The notes: a model not told the origin generated them from the letters alone. 64,000 nt of DNA from Marinobacter vulgaris (GCF_003344045.1 NZ_QFWX01000002.1:587635-651634); one strand, 5' to 3'; numbered from the stretch's first letter, positions 47,946-57,102 are shown. Translations and numbers: made by a program.

Positions 47946-49277
47946 TCAAGAATCGGCGTGCAGAGCCGTCAGTTTGCGGATGCCCTGGCGGTAAAAAGCA
48001 TACGCCATGACACCGGCCAACAGGTTACCAGCTAAGGCACCGGTCATCAGCCCATTGATGCCGCCAATCTGTGCACCGAACCAGAGAAAAGGCAGAAAAC
48101 ACAGAAACAGGCGAAGAGTGGAAACCAGCAGGGCCCGCATCGCCAGACCGAGGGCATTGCAAACCGATACCATCAACATGCAGACGCCCAGTCCGCTGTA
48201 GCTTAGGGGTACGCGAACGAGGTAGCTGCCGAGCACATCACTTACTTCCCGGTCGCTGGTGAACAGTTCCGATACCAGCCCCGAGGCCATCAGCCAGATC
48301 AGGCCGATGGCCAGTTGCCAGACCACCACGAAGCGGACGGCAAGCCGGACGAGTTTGCGGATCTGCCCCAGTTCGCCGGCGCCCAGCATGCGCCCCACCA
48401 TGGGTGGCATGGACATGGTCAACGCCAGTACCACCACGATGGAGAAAAACTCCAGGCGCGTACCCAGGCCCCAAGCGGCTACCGCCGCTGATCCGAATCC
48501 GGCCACCAGGGCAGTGGCCACCATGGCGGAAACGGGCGGCATCAGCTGGCTGACCATGGCAGGAGCCATAATGGCGTTCAGCTGCCTGAGTGCCTTGCCC
48601 AGGGCCAGCTGCTTCAGGTCAAATCGCAACCAGCCGCAACGGAGCAGTTTGGGGTAGATGAACAGGCAGCCAATACCGAACGCGGTAACCGTGGCCAGTG
48701 CGGCGCCGGGCAGACCCCAGCCGAAAACAAAGATGTAAAGCGGGTCGAGGGCAATATTGGCAAGGCTGGTGGCCACCATCATGTAGCCTGGCAGTTTGGT
48801 GTCGCCGTGGGAACGACACACGCTGTAGCCGAAATAGAGCATTGCCCCGGTCCAGGCGGAGAGCAGCCAGGGTATCCAGTAGGTGCGAATCAGCGGCAAC
48901 AGGCTCTGTTCGGCGCCAAGGGCGGCCATGATCTGGGTCTGCAGCAGCCACATGGCAATGCAAAGAATCATCACCAGAATTGCGCCCACGGTGACCACCA
49001 GGCCGCCCAGGCGCTCGGCTCGAAGCTGGTCGCCTGCGCCCAGAGTGCGGGAAATAATGGCAGTGGTGGCGATGCCCAGGCCCACCTGCAGTCCGATGAT
49101 CAGCTGTTGCATGGGCAGGGTGAAGCCCAGGGCTGCCAGCGGGTCCCGACCGAGCTGGCCGATAAAGGCACTGTCTACCAGTTGAAAAGTCATCAACGAC
49201 AGCACGCCGAAGAGCATGGGCCAGGTCATGGTAAACAACTGGCGCGGCAGGCTGGCTTTGGAGTCGGCGTTGGTCAC
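47946..49277 (-). CDS. MATE family efflux transporter
   Basis: A 443-residue protein with about 12 TM helices in two halves, as in the multidrug and toxic compound extrusion family (PLAALGFTLPMQQLIIGLQVGLG near the N-terminus; AWGLGTRLEFFSIVVVLALTM in the second half). It is a Na+- or H+-coupled antiporter of unknown substrate, transcribed alone. Confidence 0.88.
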   Translation of the reverse strand: MTNADSKASLPRQLFTMTWPMLFGVLSLMTFQLVDSAFIGQLGRDPLAALGFTLPMQQLIIGLQVGLGIATTAIISRTLGAGDQLRAERLGGLVVTVGAILVMILCIAMWLLQTQIMAALGAEQSLLPLIRTYWIPWLLSAWTGAMLYFGYSVCRSHGDTKLPGYMMVATSLANIALDPLYIFVFGWGLPGAALATVTAFGIGCLFIYPKLLRCGWLRFDLKQLALGKALRQLNAIMAPAMVSQLMPPVSAMVATALVAGFGSAAVAAWGLGTRLEFFSIVVVLALTMSMPPMVGRMLGAGELGQIRKLVRLAVRFVVVWQLAIGLIWLMASGLVSELFTSDREVSDVLGSYLVRVPLSYSGLGVCMLMVSVCNALGLAMRALLVSTLRLFLCFLPFLWFGAQIGGINGLMTGALAGNLLAGVMAYAFYRQGIRKLTALHADS

Positions 49278-49416
49278 GTTGGGGTTTTGGTTCCTGGCGT
49301 TTTAACTGGGGCGAGAGTCTAGCAGGTTTGGCTGGTGGGGAGGGGGTGTGAGTTTGAAGGCCGGATCAGGCCCAGGCGGGCCGTAATCCGACAGCAAACC
49401 TCAACGGATCAGAAAA

Positions 49417-49914
49417 TTAAAGCGCCGAAAGTGCCGCCTCGTAATCCGGCTCATCCTTGATATCCCCCACCAGTTCGCTGTGCAGGACCTTGTTGTCCTC
49501 ATCCAGAACCACCACTGCGCGGGCACACAGGCCGGCCAGCGGTCCGTCCTGAATGGCAACGCCATAATCCTGCTGGAAGCTGTAGTTGCGGAAACTGGAC
49601 AGTGTGATCACGTTCTCGAGGCCCTCGGCGCCACAGAAACGGCCGGCAGCGAATGGAAGATCGGCGGAGATAACCAGCACCACGGTGTTGTCCAGGCTGC
49701 TGGCTTTTTCGTTGAATTTGCGGGTGGAGGTGGCACAGGTTGGGGTGTCGACACTGGGGACGATATTCAGAACCTTGCGTTTGCCCGCCCACTTGTCGAG
49801 GGTGACGTCTTCCAGGCCCTGTGTGGTCAGCGTGAAGTCGGGGGCGGTGTCGCCTGTTTGCGGTAAGGTGCCGCTGACGGTAATCGGATCGCCGCCGAGT
49901 GTTACGTTGCTCAT
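49417..49914 (-). CDS. tpx: Thiol peroxidase (atypical 2-Cys peroxiredoxin)
   Basis: A 165-residue Tpx. The peroxidatic Cys60 is in [14 protein letters not shown] and the resolving Cys94 in [11 protein letters not shown], within one residue of E. coli Tpx (Cys61 and Cys95). It reduces lipid and alkyl hydroperoxides with thioredoxin. ATG 49914 is chosen over an ATG 39 bp upstream, because [15 protein letters not shown] is the usual Tpx start. Confidence 0.96.
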   Translation of the reverse strand: MSNVTLGGDPITVSGTLPQTGDTAPDFTLTTQGLEDVTLDKWAGKRKVLNIVPSVDTPTCATSTRKFNEKASSLDNTVVLVISADLPFAAGRFCGAEGLENVITLSSFRNYSFQQDYGVAIQDGPLAGLCARAVVVLDEDNKVLHSELVGDIKDEPDYEAALSAL

Positions 49915-50016
49915 TTGGAACTCCCTGTTTCTGGCCGGATGGATTTGTTTCAAAACAACTTACTCTGTGTAGTTCATTTTGGATGCTTTTTCATCCATTC
50001 GCCCGATTAATCGGTG

Positions 50017-51222
50017 TCAGGCCGGCTCGAATCCGGGTGCCGGATGTCGCTGGACCAGCAGCAGGTAGCTGGCCAGGGCTGCGGTGGAACAAATGGCGAT
50101 GGTAGCCGCCATCACCAGGGAGGTGCCGTCGTGGAAGTGCCCTACCAGCATGCCGATGGTGGCTGCCACCAGCATCTGGGTAAAGCCGAAAAGTGCAGAG
50201 GCGGAGCCGGCCATGCTGGGGAAATTGGCCAGGGCGCCGGCCATGGTCTGGGGCAGCACCATGCCAACGCCAATCATGAATAGGGACTGGGGCAGGATCA
50301 CGGCCCAGACGTTGTAGACCTGCGTCATCGACAGGGCGGCCATCAGCCCGCCACCGGCCACCGAGACCAACAGACCCCTGACCAGAATCTGGTCTGGCAC
50401 CAGGCGGCGGCCAAGGCGAATGGCAGTCAGGTTACCGCCGATGTAACCGGCCACGATACAGGCGAAGAACAGGCCAAAGTGCTGTGGCTTCACTCCCAGG
50501 AAATCGATCAGCACAAACGATGATCCGGAAAGGAATGCAAAGAGACCGGCGAAGGTCAGGGAATTGGTCAGGGTGTATCCCAGGAAACTGACGTCAGAGC
50601 CAATTGCCCGGTAGTTTTTCCACAGACTGCCGATGCGCAGGGACTGCCGGTGCTCCGGACGCATTGGCTCGGGAATGCCCACCGCGATTACCACGGCCAT
50701 CACCAGGGCATAGCCAGCCAGCGCCAGGAAAATGGACTGCCATCCCAGTCCGACCACCATGAATCCGCCGAGGGTGGGTGCGATGGCTGGTGCCACGGCC
50801 ATGATGCTGGCGAGAATGGCCATGATCTTCGCCGCATCCCTTGGGGAGTAGATATCCCGCACTGCCGCCCGGCCCAGTACAGGCCCGGCGGAGCCGCCGA
50901 GGGCCTGCAGGAAGCGGGACAGGATCAGCGTTTCAATGTTGGTGGCCAGGGCACAGATAACACTGGCAACCGCAAACAGCAGAAAGCCACCGATGATGAT
51001 CGGCTTGCGCCCGAAACGGTCGGCGAGGGGACCACAGACCAGCTGGGCCAGAGCAAAACCTGCCATGTAGACGCTCAGCGTAAGCTGAACCTGCCCGGTA
51101 CCGGCTGACAGGGACTCTCCCATACTTGGCAACGCCGGCAGATACATATCAATCGCCAGCGGCCCGAGGGCGACAGCGGCTGCCAATAATATCGTTGTCC
51201 ATACACTGGTTAATGCGAGCAT
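50017..51222 (-). CDS. Bcr/CflA-type MFS multidrug exporter
   Basis: A 401-residue major facilitator with 12 TM helices. The first helix (AAAVALGPLAIDMYLPALPSMG) and motif A-like GPLADRFGRKPIIIGG, with LQALGGSAGPVLGRAAVRD, are characteristic of the DHA1/Bcr-CflA subfamily. Likely effluxes sulphonamides, bicyclomycin or other drugs. ATG 51222 is preferred because AGGAAAG lies 7 bases before it; upstream in-frame starts at 51249 and 51330 would run into the hairpin element at 51262-51368. Confidence 0.9.
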   Translation of the reverse strand: MLALTSVWTTILLAAAVALGPLAIDMYLPALPSMGESLSAGTGQVQLTLSVYMAGFALAQLVCGPLADRFGRKPIIIGGFLLFAVASVICALATNIETLILSRFLQALGGSAGPVLGRAAVRDIYSPRDAAKIMAILASIMAVAPAIAPTLGGFMVVGLGWQSIFLALAGYALVMAVVIAVGIPEPMRPEHRQSLRIGSLWKNYRAIGSDVSFLGYTLTNSLTFAGLFAFLSGSSFVLIDFLGVKPQHFGLFFACIVAGYIGGNLTAIRLGRRLVPDQILVRGLLVSVAGGGLMAALSMTQVYNVWAVILPQSLFMIGVGMVLPQTMAGALANFPSMAGSASALFGFTQMLVAATIGMLVGHFHDGTSLVMAATIAICSTAALASYLLLVQRHPAPGFEPA

Positions 51223-51261
51223 CTTCTTTCCTGCGTAGCTCTCGAACATAACTTTCGAAAC

Positions 51262-51368
51262 GCGGCGGCGGATACGTCCTTCTGAAACACGCTGTGAATA
51301 CATCCCTGTACGCTCGGCTCCGCCATCCATGGCTCCGCACGGTTTCAGAAGGACGTATCCGCCGCCGC
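51262..51368 (+). repeat. Dispersed hairpin element, copy E
   Basis: Perfect 27-bp arms (51262-51288, 51342-51368) around a 53-nt core carrying the conserved CTCCGCCATCCATGGCTCCG and the inner TACATCCCTGTA dyad. It lies 40 bp upstream of the MFS exporter start codon and downstream of a LysR gene of the same strand. The arm sequence (GCGGCGGCGGATACG...) is unlike other copies. Confidence 0.9.
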
Positions 51369-51456
51369 TTCCTGAAACAATGGTTCAAGTCTACGCACTA
51401 ACCTGGCCCTGATAACGGCCGTCTGTTTCATACAACGTATGAACAACACAGATGAG

Positions 51457-52368
51457 TTAGCTGTTGAGATCGTTCATTGTCGCTGCCACGCCATTGACGT
51501 GGTTGCGGATCCAGCGGTGGGCGGGGTCGTTCTGGTTGCGTTTATGCCAGAGCATTAGCAGCGTGAAGGGTTTGTAGTCGAATGGCAGGGGCGTCGAGGC
51601 AAAGTCCTTTAGTAAGTGCTCACTCATGCGCTTTGGTGCCGTCGCCAGCATGTCGGTTCCGCGCAGGAAGCCCGGCAGGCCAGAGAAGTTGGACACGGTG
51701 ACGGCCGTTCGGCGGGTCAGGCCACGAGCCGACAGAGAGTCTTCAAACGCCGTTTTCTCACCGGTGCCGAACAGGATGCCGATATGGTCCGCTTTCAGGT
51801 AATCCGCCAGGGATTCAGGTGCCTGCCGGTGAGCCGGGTCGTAAAAAACCACCATGTGATCGGCCATCAGTCCTCGCTGCATGATATCTGTAGCTTCCGG
51901 GGCATGGGGTGAAACAATCAGGTCGCACAGGTCCTTGCGCAGCATGTCGGCGGTGGGTATGCCCGAGGGGATGACCTGCAGGCGGATGCCGGGGGCCTGC
52001 CGCCGGAGTACCGACAGTAGGCCGGGTAACAGCAGATCGCGCTGGTAGTCGTTGGCGGCGATGGTGAAGGTGAATTCGGCGCTTGTCGGGGTGAATGGCG
52101 GGCCGGAAGACAGGGAATGGAGGTCGTCAAGTATCTGGCGGATATGGGGCCCGGCCTGGATGGCGTAGCGGGTGGGCACAATACCGCGGCCGGATTTCAC
52201 GAACAGGGCATCCCCCAGGGCCTCGCGCAGGCGGTCCAGGGTGTGGCTGACGGCCGACTGGCTCACGCCTAGGCGTATGGCAGCCCGGGATACACTGCCT
52301 TCGTCCAGCACGGCGATGAAGGTGCGGAGGGCGCGGATGTCAAGGTTAAACGTATCAATGGAGTTCAT
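51457..52368 (-). CDS. LysR family transcriptional regulator
   Basis: A 303-residue regulator starting MNSIDTFNLDIRALRTFIAV with an N-terminal winged HTH (DEGSVSRAAIRLGVSQSAVSHTLDRLREALG in two stretches) and a ligand domain. The start at 52368 excludes a leader from 52464 that is Arg/Lys-rich and lacks a ribosome site. It is divergent from a haloacid dehalogenase gene (161 bp), its likely target, and tandem to the MFS exporter. Inducer unknown. Confidence 0.87.
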   Translation of the reverse strand: MNSIDTFNLDIRALRTFIAVLDEGSVSRAAIRLGVSQSAVSHTLDRLREALGDALFVKSGRGIVPTRYAIQAGPHIRQILDDLHSLSSGPPFTPTSAEFTFTIAANDYQRDLLLPGLLSVLRRQAPGIRLQVIPSGIPTADMLRKDLCDLIVSPHAPEATDIMQRGLMADHMVVFYDPAHRQAPESLADYLKADHIGILFGTGEKTAFEDSLSARGLTRRTAVTVSNFSGLPGFLRGTDMLATAPKRMSEHLLKDFASTPLPFDYKPFTLLMLWHKRNQNDPAHRWIRNHVNGVAATMNDLNS

Positions 52369-52528
52369 GAATGGCAGTGTACTCCACGAACCAGGGTTTT
52401 TCCTGCGCCGGTATGGACGGGGTTTGCGTATGAGGTCCTTTTGCCCAATAGTTTGAGTGAGCATTCAAAACATGGTGTCGCTTGGTTTACGATGTAGTGA
52501 AGCTGAGTGGATAACAAAGGAGAGCCCG

Positions 52529-53200
52529 ATGAAGCCGATACTGGCGTTTGATGTGTACGGAACCCTGGTAGACCCGATGGGTATGGCCGAATTGCTGGCC
52601 CCGGACGCGGGAGAGGTTGCGGAATCGGTGAGCTCCCAATGGCGGGAGAAGCAGCTGGAGTTTTCCTTTCGCAAGGGCCTGATGCGGATGTATGAGGATT
52701 TTGGCGCCTGTACCCGCCAGGCGCTGCGGTATGCGATGGCGAGTCATGGGCTTGAGCTGAGCGCGGAGCGTGAGGATGAGCTGATGGGGGATTATCTGTC
52801 CCTGCCGGCGTTCGAGGATTCTTTGCCGGCGCTGAAGTCCCTTGAGGGGCATTATCGGATGTATGCGTTCTCCAACGGTACCTACCCGGCTCTGAAGAAG
52901 GTGTTGGGGCACAACGATCTGCTGGTGATGTTTGACGGGCTGGTGTCGGTGGATGACATAAAAAGTTTCAAGCCGGATCCGGCGGTGTATGCCTATGCCC
53001 GAAGGGCGACGGGGGCGATGGATCAGCCGCTGTGCCTGGTGTCCAGCAATGCCTGGGATGTGATCGGGGCCCGGGCAGCGGGGCTAATGGCCATCTGGGT
53101 GCAGAGGGATGCCGGTAAGGTGTTCGAGGACTGGGGGATTCAGCCGAATGCGGTGGTTCGCAGTTTATCGGAGTTGCCTGATACGCTGGCCGGACTCTGA
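52529..53200 (+). CDS. Haloacid dehalogenase, type II
   Basis: A 223-residue HAD-superfamily enzyme. The nucleophile Asp is in AFDVYGTLVDP (motif I), motif II Ser/Asn is in YAFSNGTYPALKK, the Lys in SFKPDPAVYAYA, and motif IV is VSSNAWDVIGARAAG. The VYGTLVDP and SSNAWDV pattern fits L-2-haloacid dehalogenases. An AAAGGAGA ribosome site precedes ATG 52529. Confidence 0.9.
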   Translation: MKPILAFDVYGTLVDPMGMAELLAPDAGEVAESVSSQWREKQLEFSFRKGLMRMYEDFGACTRQALRYAMASHGLELSAEREDELMGDYLSLPAFEDSLPALKSLEGHYRMYAFSNGTYPALKKVLGHNDLLVMFDGLVSVDDIKSFKPDPAVYAYARRATGAMDQPLCLVSSNAWDVIGARAAGLMAIWVQRDAGKVFEDWGIQPNAVVRSLSELPDTLAGL

Positions 53201-53331
53201 CCTCTGGTAGCGCGTGGTTATGGCAAGAACGTCCATCACCTATGGCAAACCGGTCACTTCAGGCCACTGCCCAAACGCGCCAACCATTGGTATCATTTGG
53301 CCATCGCAATAAAACCAACAACAGGACAACC

Positions 53332-54228
53332 ATGCTCAGCTTTCTGCCAGCCCCGGTCATCGGCGTACTCAGCTCCATCCTGCTGGGACTCAACACCTTG
53401 TTCTGGTGCCTGCTCCTCTATATTCCGGCCATTTTCAAACTCATCATCCCGCACCAGGGCTTCCGCGTGCTCTGCACCAAAGCCATTATCTGGATCTCCG
53501 AGTCCTGGGTGGCCTGCAACACCGGCTGGATGAAGCTTACCCATGGCACCAAATGGACCGTACACGGTGCTGAAAAACTCAAACGGGAAAGCTGGTATCT
53601 GGTGCTCAGTAATCACCAGAGCTGGGTCGACATTTTTGCCATGCAGCGGGTATTCAACCGCCGGGCGCCGTTTCTCAAGTTCTTTCTCAAGCAACAGCTG
53701 ATCTGGGTGCCGGTGATCGGCCTGGCATGGTGGGGGCTGGATTTCCCGTTCATGAAACGCTATAGCCGCGAGTACCTGATCAAGCACCCGGAAAAGCGCG
53801 GTGAAGACCTCAAAGCGACCCGTCAGGCGTGCGAAAAGTTCCGCTATACCCCGGTGAGCATCATGAACTTTGTGGAGGGCACCCGGTTTACCCAGGCCAA
53901 GCATGACCAGCAGAAATCAAAATACACCCATCTGCTGACCCCCAAGGCAGGCGGTGCAGCCTTTGTGCTGGATGCCATGGGAGACACCATCGACACCCTG
54001 GTGGATGTGACCATTGCCTATCCGGGTGGTGCACCCAGCTTCTGGGATTTCATGTGTGGCAGGGTCAGCGAAGTGAAAATCGAGATCGATACTTTCCCGA
54101 TTCCGGATCACCTCAAGGGCCGGGACTACGCCACTGATGCGGAGCATCGCAGAAACGTCAAGAACTGGCTGGCGGAACAGTGGCGGGCGAAAGATGAACG
54201 CCTGTCGAGGATGCTGGAGCAGAGCTAG
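53332..54228 (+). CDS. 1-acylglycerol-3-phosphate O-acyltransferase-like (PlsC/YihG type)
   Basis: A 298-residue membrane acyltransferase. An N-terminal TM segment (GVLSSILLGLNTLFWCLLLYI) is followed by the HX4D box LSNHQSWVDIF near residue 95 and the downstream FVEGTRF glycerol-binding motif. It probably transfers acyl chains to lysophospholipids at the inner membrane; it is longer than PlsC and resembles YihG-like family members. ATG 53332 has ACAGGA upstream. A small acidic gene ends 6 bp after it on the other strand. Confidence 0.88.
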   Translation: MLSFLPAPVIGVLSSILLGLNTLFWCLLLYIPAIFKLIIPHQGFRVLCTKAIIWISESWVACNTGWMKLTHGTKWTVHGAEKLKRESWYLVLSNHQSWVDIFAMQRVFNRRAPFLKFFLKQQLIWVPVIGLAWWGLDFPFMKRYSREYLIKHPEKRGEDLKATRQACEKFRYTPVSIMNFVEGTRFTQAKHDQQKSKYTHLLTPKAGGAAFVLDAMGDTIDTLVDVTIAYPGGAPSFWDFMCGRVSEVKIEIDTFPIPDHLKGRDYATDAEHRRNVKNWLAEQWRAKDERLSRMLEQS

Positions 54229-54233
54229 CTGTA

Positions 54234-54440
54234 TCAGCTCTGCTCCTCCTCATCGTCAACCTCATCGGGGTGTTCTTTCTTGTAACGCTCCCACTCTTCC
54301 CAGTCATGAGGCGTGCCGGCATGGGGGCGCTTCAAGCGCCTGGCATGCTCCATGGCGTTGTGGCGCAGGCTGTGGTCCCGCTCCTCTTCTTCCTCCTCGA
54401 AGCCGTACTTCTTGAGGAATTCAGTCGGGCTGATAGGCAT
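54234..54440 (-). CDS. Small acidic hypothetical protein (68 aa)
   Basis: A 68-residue charged protein with a Glu-run (GFEEEEEERDHSLRHNA) and an acidic tail (HPDEVDDEEEQS). A strong ribosome site (GGAGGTG at + 54449-54455) precedes the start, which supports translation. No known domain. It lies between the RNB nuclease gene, with which it shares direction (54506-56506), and the convergent acyltransferase. Confidence 0.7.
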   Translation of the reverse strand: MPISPTEFLKKYGFEEEEEERDHSLRHNAMEHARRLKRPHAGTPHDWEEWERYKKEHPDEVDDEEEQS

Positions 54441-54505
54441 CCGGATTCACCTCCACGGTAACAGGGCGTTCCCTGGTAATACGTTGGTGCTCCGAAGCCG
54501 GATTT

Positions 54506-56506
54506 TCAAGCATCGCCTTTGGTGTCAGATTCCTTGCCCGCCGCCGGGGCGTCAGCCGGCGTTTCCGTCAGGTTGAACAGGATCTGTTTGCGCTCGTCAT
54601 CGACGCCGGCAAAGGTAACGGTCACGGGCTGCTCAAGCTGGAACATGCGGCCATTCTTGTTGTGAACCAGGCGCAGGGTTATCGGATCGAAGCTGAACTT
54701 GCCATCGAGGGTCTTGCAGCTGACAAATCCCTCCAGCCCGTTGGCGTCCAGTCGCACGAAAAAGCCCGAGGGAGTAGTGCGGCTGATAACGCCGGTCATG
54801 GTTTCCTCGCCCAGGGTGCGGGCGAAGTCGCTCTTCAGCCAGCTTTCCAGGCTGTTGGCGGCCTGTCGCGCCCGGAACTGGGTCAACTGCAGTTCCGCCA
54901 GCTGTGCCTCGTTCAGTTCACTCACTGGCTCCTGCCACAGAATCGATTTGATCAGCCGATGCACATGGAAGTCGCTGAACTTGCGCAGTGGTGAGGTAAA
55001 CGTGGTGTAGGCGGCCAGGCCCATGCCCTGGTGGGGTGCCGGTGTAAACGACAGCTCAGCACGGGCAAGCTGGCGCGAAATGATGGCCTTGACCGGCACC
55101 TCCGAGTCCAGGCCTTCCGTCTGTTTCATCAGGTCGCGGAAGCCTTCTGCACTGGTGGCGTCCACTCCGGCGAGATCAGGGGCGTAACCTTCCAGCAGGG
55201 CCCGAACATTGTCGGCCCGGTCGTCCCGCAGGCCTGGGTGCTGAATGAAGAGGCCCTTTTCCTGCTGGCCGAGGAAGTCGGCGGCACAGCGGTTGGCGGC
55301 GATCATGCATTCCTCCACCAGGCGGTGGGCCTCGTTCTGCACGGACGGTTCGATCAGGCGCACCCGGCGGTTTTCATCGAGGCGCAGGCGGAATTCCGGG
55401 CGGTCGCCGTTCACCAGCGCATGCTCGTTGCGCCACTTTCGAAGCGCGGTGGCGGCCTGGTGGAGCTGGTCGAGGCTGTTGGAAACGTCGTCCGCCAGTG
55501 CGTTTACGTCCTCGGCTTCCCGGCCTTCGATCAGGTTGGAGACCAGTTCGTAGCTGAGTTTGCCGTGAGAGCGGATCACCGCCCGGTGGAAGCTGTATTC
55601 GCCAAGACTGCCGTCGTTGTTTACCTGCAGGTCGCAGACCAGCGCCAGGCGTCTGACGTCCGGCATCAGCGAGCACAGGCGGGTGCTGAGGGTATCCGGA
55701 AGCATGGGCAGCGGTTCGCCGGGGAAATAGATGGCGGTAGCCCGGCGGAAGGCTTCTTGCTCGGCGGGGCTGCCCGGCTCAACCACCGCAGTGGGGTCAG
55801 CGATGGCAATGGAGAGTTTCCAGCCAGTGACGTTGGGCTCGGCCAGCAGGGCATCGTCCATGTCCTGGGTGCCGGGACTGTCGATGGTGACATAGGGCTG
55901 GTCAGTACGGTCTTCCCGGCCCTCGCCCCTGGCTTCAATCACGGACTCGTCCAGTGCATCGGCCTGTTGGTTAACAGCTTCCGGCCAGGTATCCGGCAAG
56001 TCGAAAGTGGCAACTGTGAAAGCGCGCTCGATGCCGGTCTGCCCGGCCTTGCCAATCACTTTCAGGATCTTCGCCTGGCCCTTGCCATCGCTGATGGGGT
56101 GTTTGTGGATGCGACAGTAGATGTAGTCGTCAGGCTCGGCGTTCTGGCGCTCTTTCGGTGGAATGAAGATCCAGCGGTTGATGCCTGGCGTCTCGGGTAC
56201 TACAAAGTGGCCTTTGCCCCGAACAAGATAGCGGCCCACAAAGGTGTCCAGGCTTGTTTCCAGCAGTTCGTCCACCACGCCCTGGGTCTTGCCTTTGTCG
56301 CCTTCCTGCTCGGTAACGGTAACCCGGTCTCCGGGCAGGACTTTCTGCATCTCTTCCGGCGGCAGGAACACATCCCTGCCTTCATCCAGTGCTACGAAGC
56401 CGAAACGCCCGTTGGTGGCTTTGACAGTGCCGGGAAACACCACCTTGTTTTCTTCAATATCGGACTTCAGCTGGCGCAACTGGGTGAGGGCGTCGGCGTT
56501 TAACAT
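54506..56506 (-). CDS. RNB-domain exoribonuclease (RNase II/R family)
   Basis: A 666-residue 3'-5' exoribonuclease. An N-terminal cold-shock-like domain (GTVKATNGRFGFVALDEGRDVFLPPEEM) precedes the RNB catalytic core with VTIDSPGTQDMDDALL, whose Asp cluster binds the metals, and the C-terminal S1 domain (TMTGVISRTTPSGFFVRLDANG). It is close to E. coli RNase II in size (644 aa), smaller than RNase R (813 aa). It degrades single-stranded RNA processively. The 54 kb direction is leftward, with the small acidic gene downstream. Confidence 0.92.
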   Translation of the reverse strand: MLNADALTQLRQLKSDIEENKVVFPGTVKATNGRFGFVALDEGRDVFLPPEEMQKVLPGDRVTVTEQEGDKGKTQGVVDELLETSLDTFVGRYLVRGKGHFVVPETPGINRWIFIPPKERQNAEPDDYIYCRIHKHPISDGKGQAKILKVIGKAGQTGIERAFTVATFDLPDTWPEAVNQQADALDESVIEARGEGREDRTDQPYVTIDSPGTQDMDDALLAEPNVTGWKLSIAIADPTAVVEPGSPAEQEAFRRATAIYFPGEPLPMLPDTLSTRLCSLMPDVRRLALVCDLQVNNDGSLGEYSFHRAVIRSHGKLSYELVSNLIEGREAEDVNALADDVSNSLDQLHQAATALRKWRNEHALVNGDRPEFRLRLDENRRVRLIEPSVQNEAHRLVEECMIAANRCAADFLGQQEKGLFIQHPGLRDDRADNVRALLEGYAPDLAGVDATSAEGFRDLMKQTEGLDSEVPVKAIISRQLARAELSFTPAPHQGMGLAAYTTFTSPLRKFSDFHVHRLIKSILWQEPVSELNEAQLAELQLTQFRARQAANSLESWLKSDFARTLGEETMTGVISRTTPSGFFVRLDANGLEGFVSCKTLDGKFSFDPITLRLVHNKNGRMFQLEQPVTVTFAGVDDERKQILFNLTETPADAPAAGKESDTKGDA

Positions 56507-56596
56507 GAACAGAACCTGACTGGATAAAATTTGAATGTTGCGGGGGAGTATACCGGTTATGGCGGTATGAGTCAGACCTGTTACACGTGGTTAATC

Positions 56597-56621
56597 TCCC
56601 GGCTCGATTCCTCGGCCGGGA
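56597..56621 (-). terminator. GC hairpin between the DUF411 gene and the RNase gene
   Basis: TCCCGGC/GCCGGGA (7 bp stem, 11-nt loop) follows the DUF411 stop codon (56644) by 23 bp in the direction of transcription. There is no U tract, so it may be a weak or Rho-aided end for the copper operon. Confidence 0.4.
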
Positions 56622-56643
56622 TGATCTCGGGGCGAAGTAAAGT

Positions 56644-57093
56644 CTAGTTGTGCTCTGAAAACACCCTGGTCTGACCGCTCTCGTTAAACATCAGCACCTG
56701 GTAACGATCCTTGCGGTCGCCCATCTCCATTCCCGGTGAGCCTACCGGCATGCCCGGTACCGCCAGGCCCTTCGCCTTCGGGGCCTCGGCGATCAGGCGG
56801 TGAATATCGTTGGCAGGCACGTGGCCCTCGATCACGTAGTCACCGACAAACGCGGTATGGCAGCTCGCCAGCGACGATGTAAGGCCGGCATCGATCTTGA
56901 TGGGATTGAGGTTGTTGGTTTCCGTGACTTCTACCTTGAAACCATTGTCTTCCAGGTGGTCCACCCAGTCGGTGCAACAGCCGCAGGTGGGGGACTTGTA
57001 GACGTGGATGTCCTTGAGCTCTTCCCCGGCCTGCAATTGGCCGTTCAAACCAACGGTGGCGACGAGGCCCAGGGCCAGCATGTGTTTTTTCAT
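56644..57093 (-). CDS. DUF411 metal-binding protein (copper operon)
   Basis: A 149-residue secreted protein: signal peptide (MKKHMLALGLVATVGLNGQL), then SPTCGCCTDWVDHL with a CGCC motif followed by a thioredoxin-like strand, and a C-terminal region with Met-rich GMPVGSPGMEMGD. DUF411 proteins often sit with copper resistance genes and are thought to bind Cu. The gene is the fourth in the merR-copA operon, with its ribosome site (GAGG) overlapping the stop of the upstream 39-codon gene. Confidence 0.85.
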   Translation of the reverse strand: MKKHMLALGLVATVGLNGQLQAGEELKDIHVYKSPTCGCCTDWVDHLEDNGFKVEVTETNNLNPIKIDAGLTSSLASCHTAFVGDYVIEGHVPANDIHRLIAEAPKAKGLAVPGMPVGSPGMEMGDRKDRYQVLMFNESGQTRVFSEHN

Positions 57094-57102
57094 GACGTTA
57101 CC

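Noticed and set aside
14051..51368. CRISPR array or integron attC explanation for the five hairpin elements
   Set aside because: They are single and kilobases apart with no cas genes, and none has GTTRRRY/RYYYAAC cores, so neither explanation fits.
52452..52469. TTTGA-N8-TCAAA upstream of the haloacid dehalogenase gene as a LysR site
   Set aside because: Arms of only five bases with imperfect flanks; too weak to claim.
55031..56503. A 490-codon open frame opposite the RNB nuclease gene
   Set aside because: The nuclease has intact motifs; the antisense frame shows no domain.
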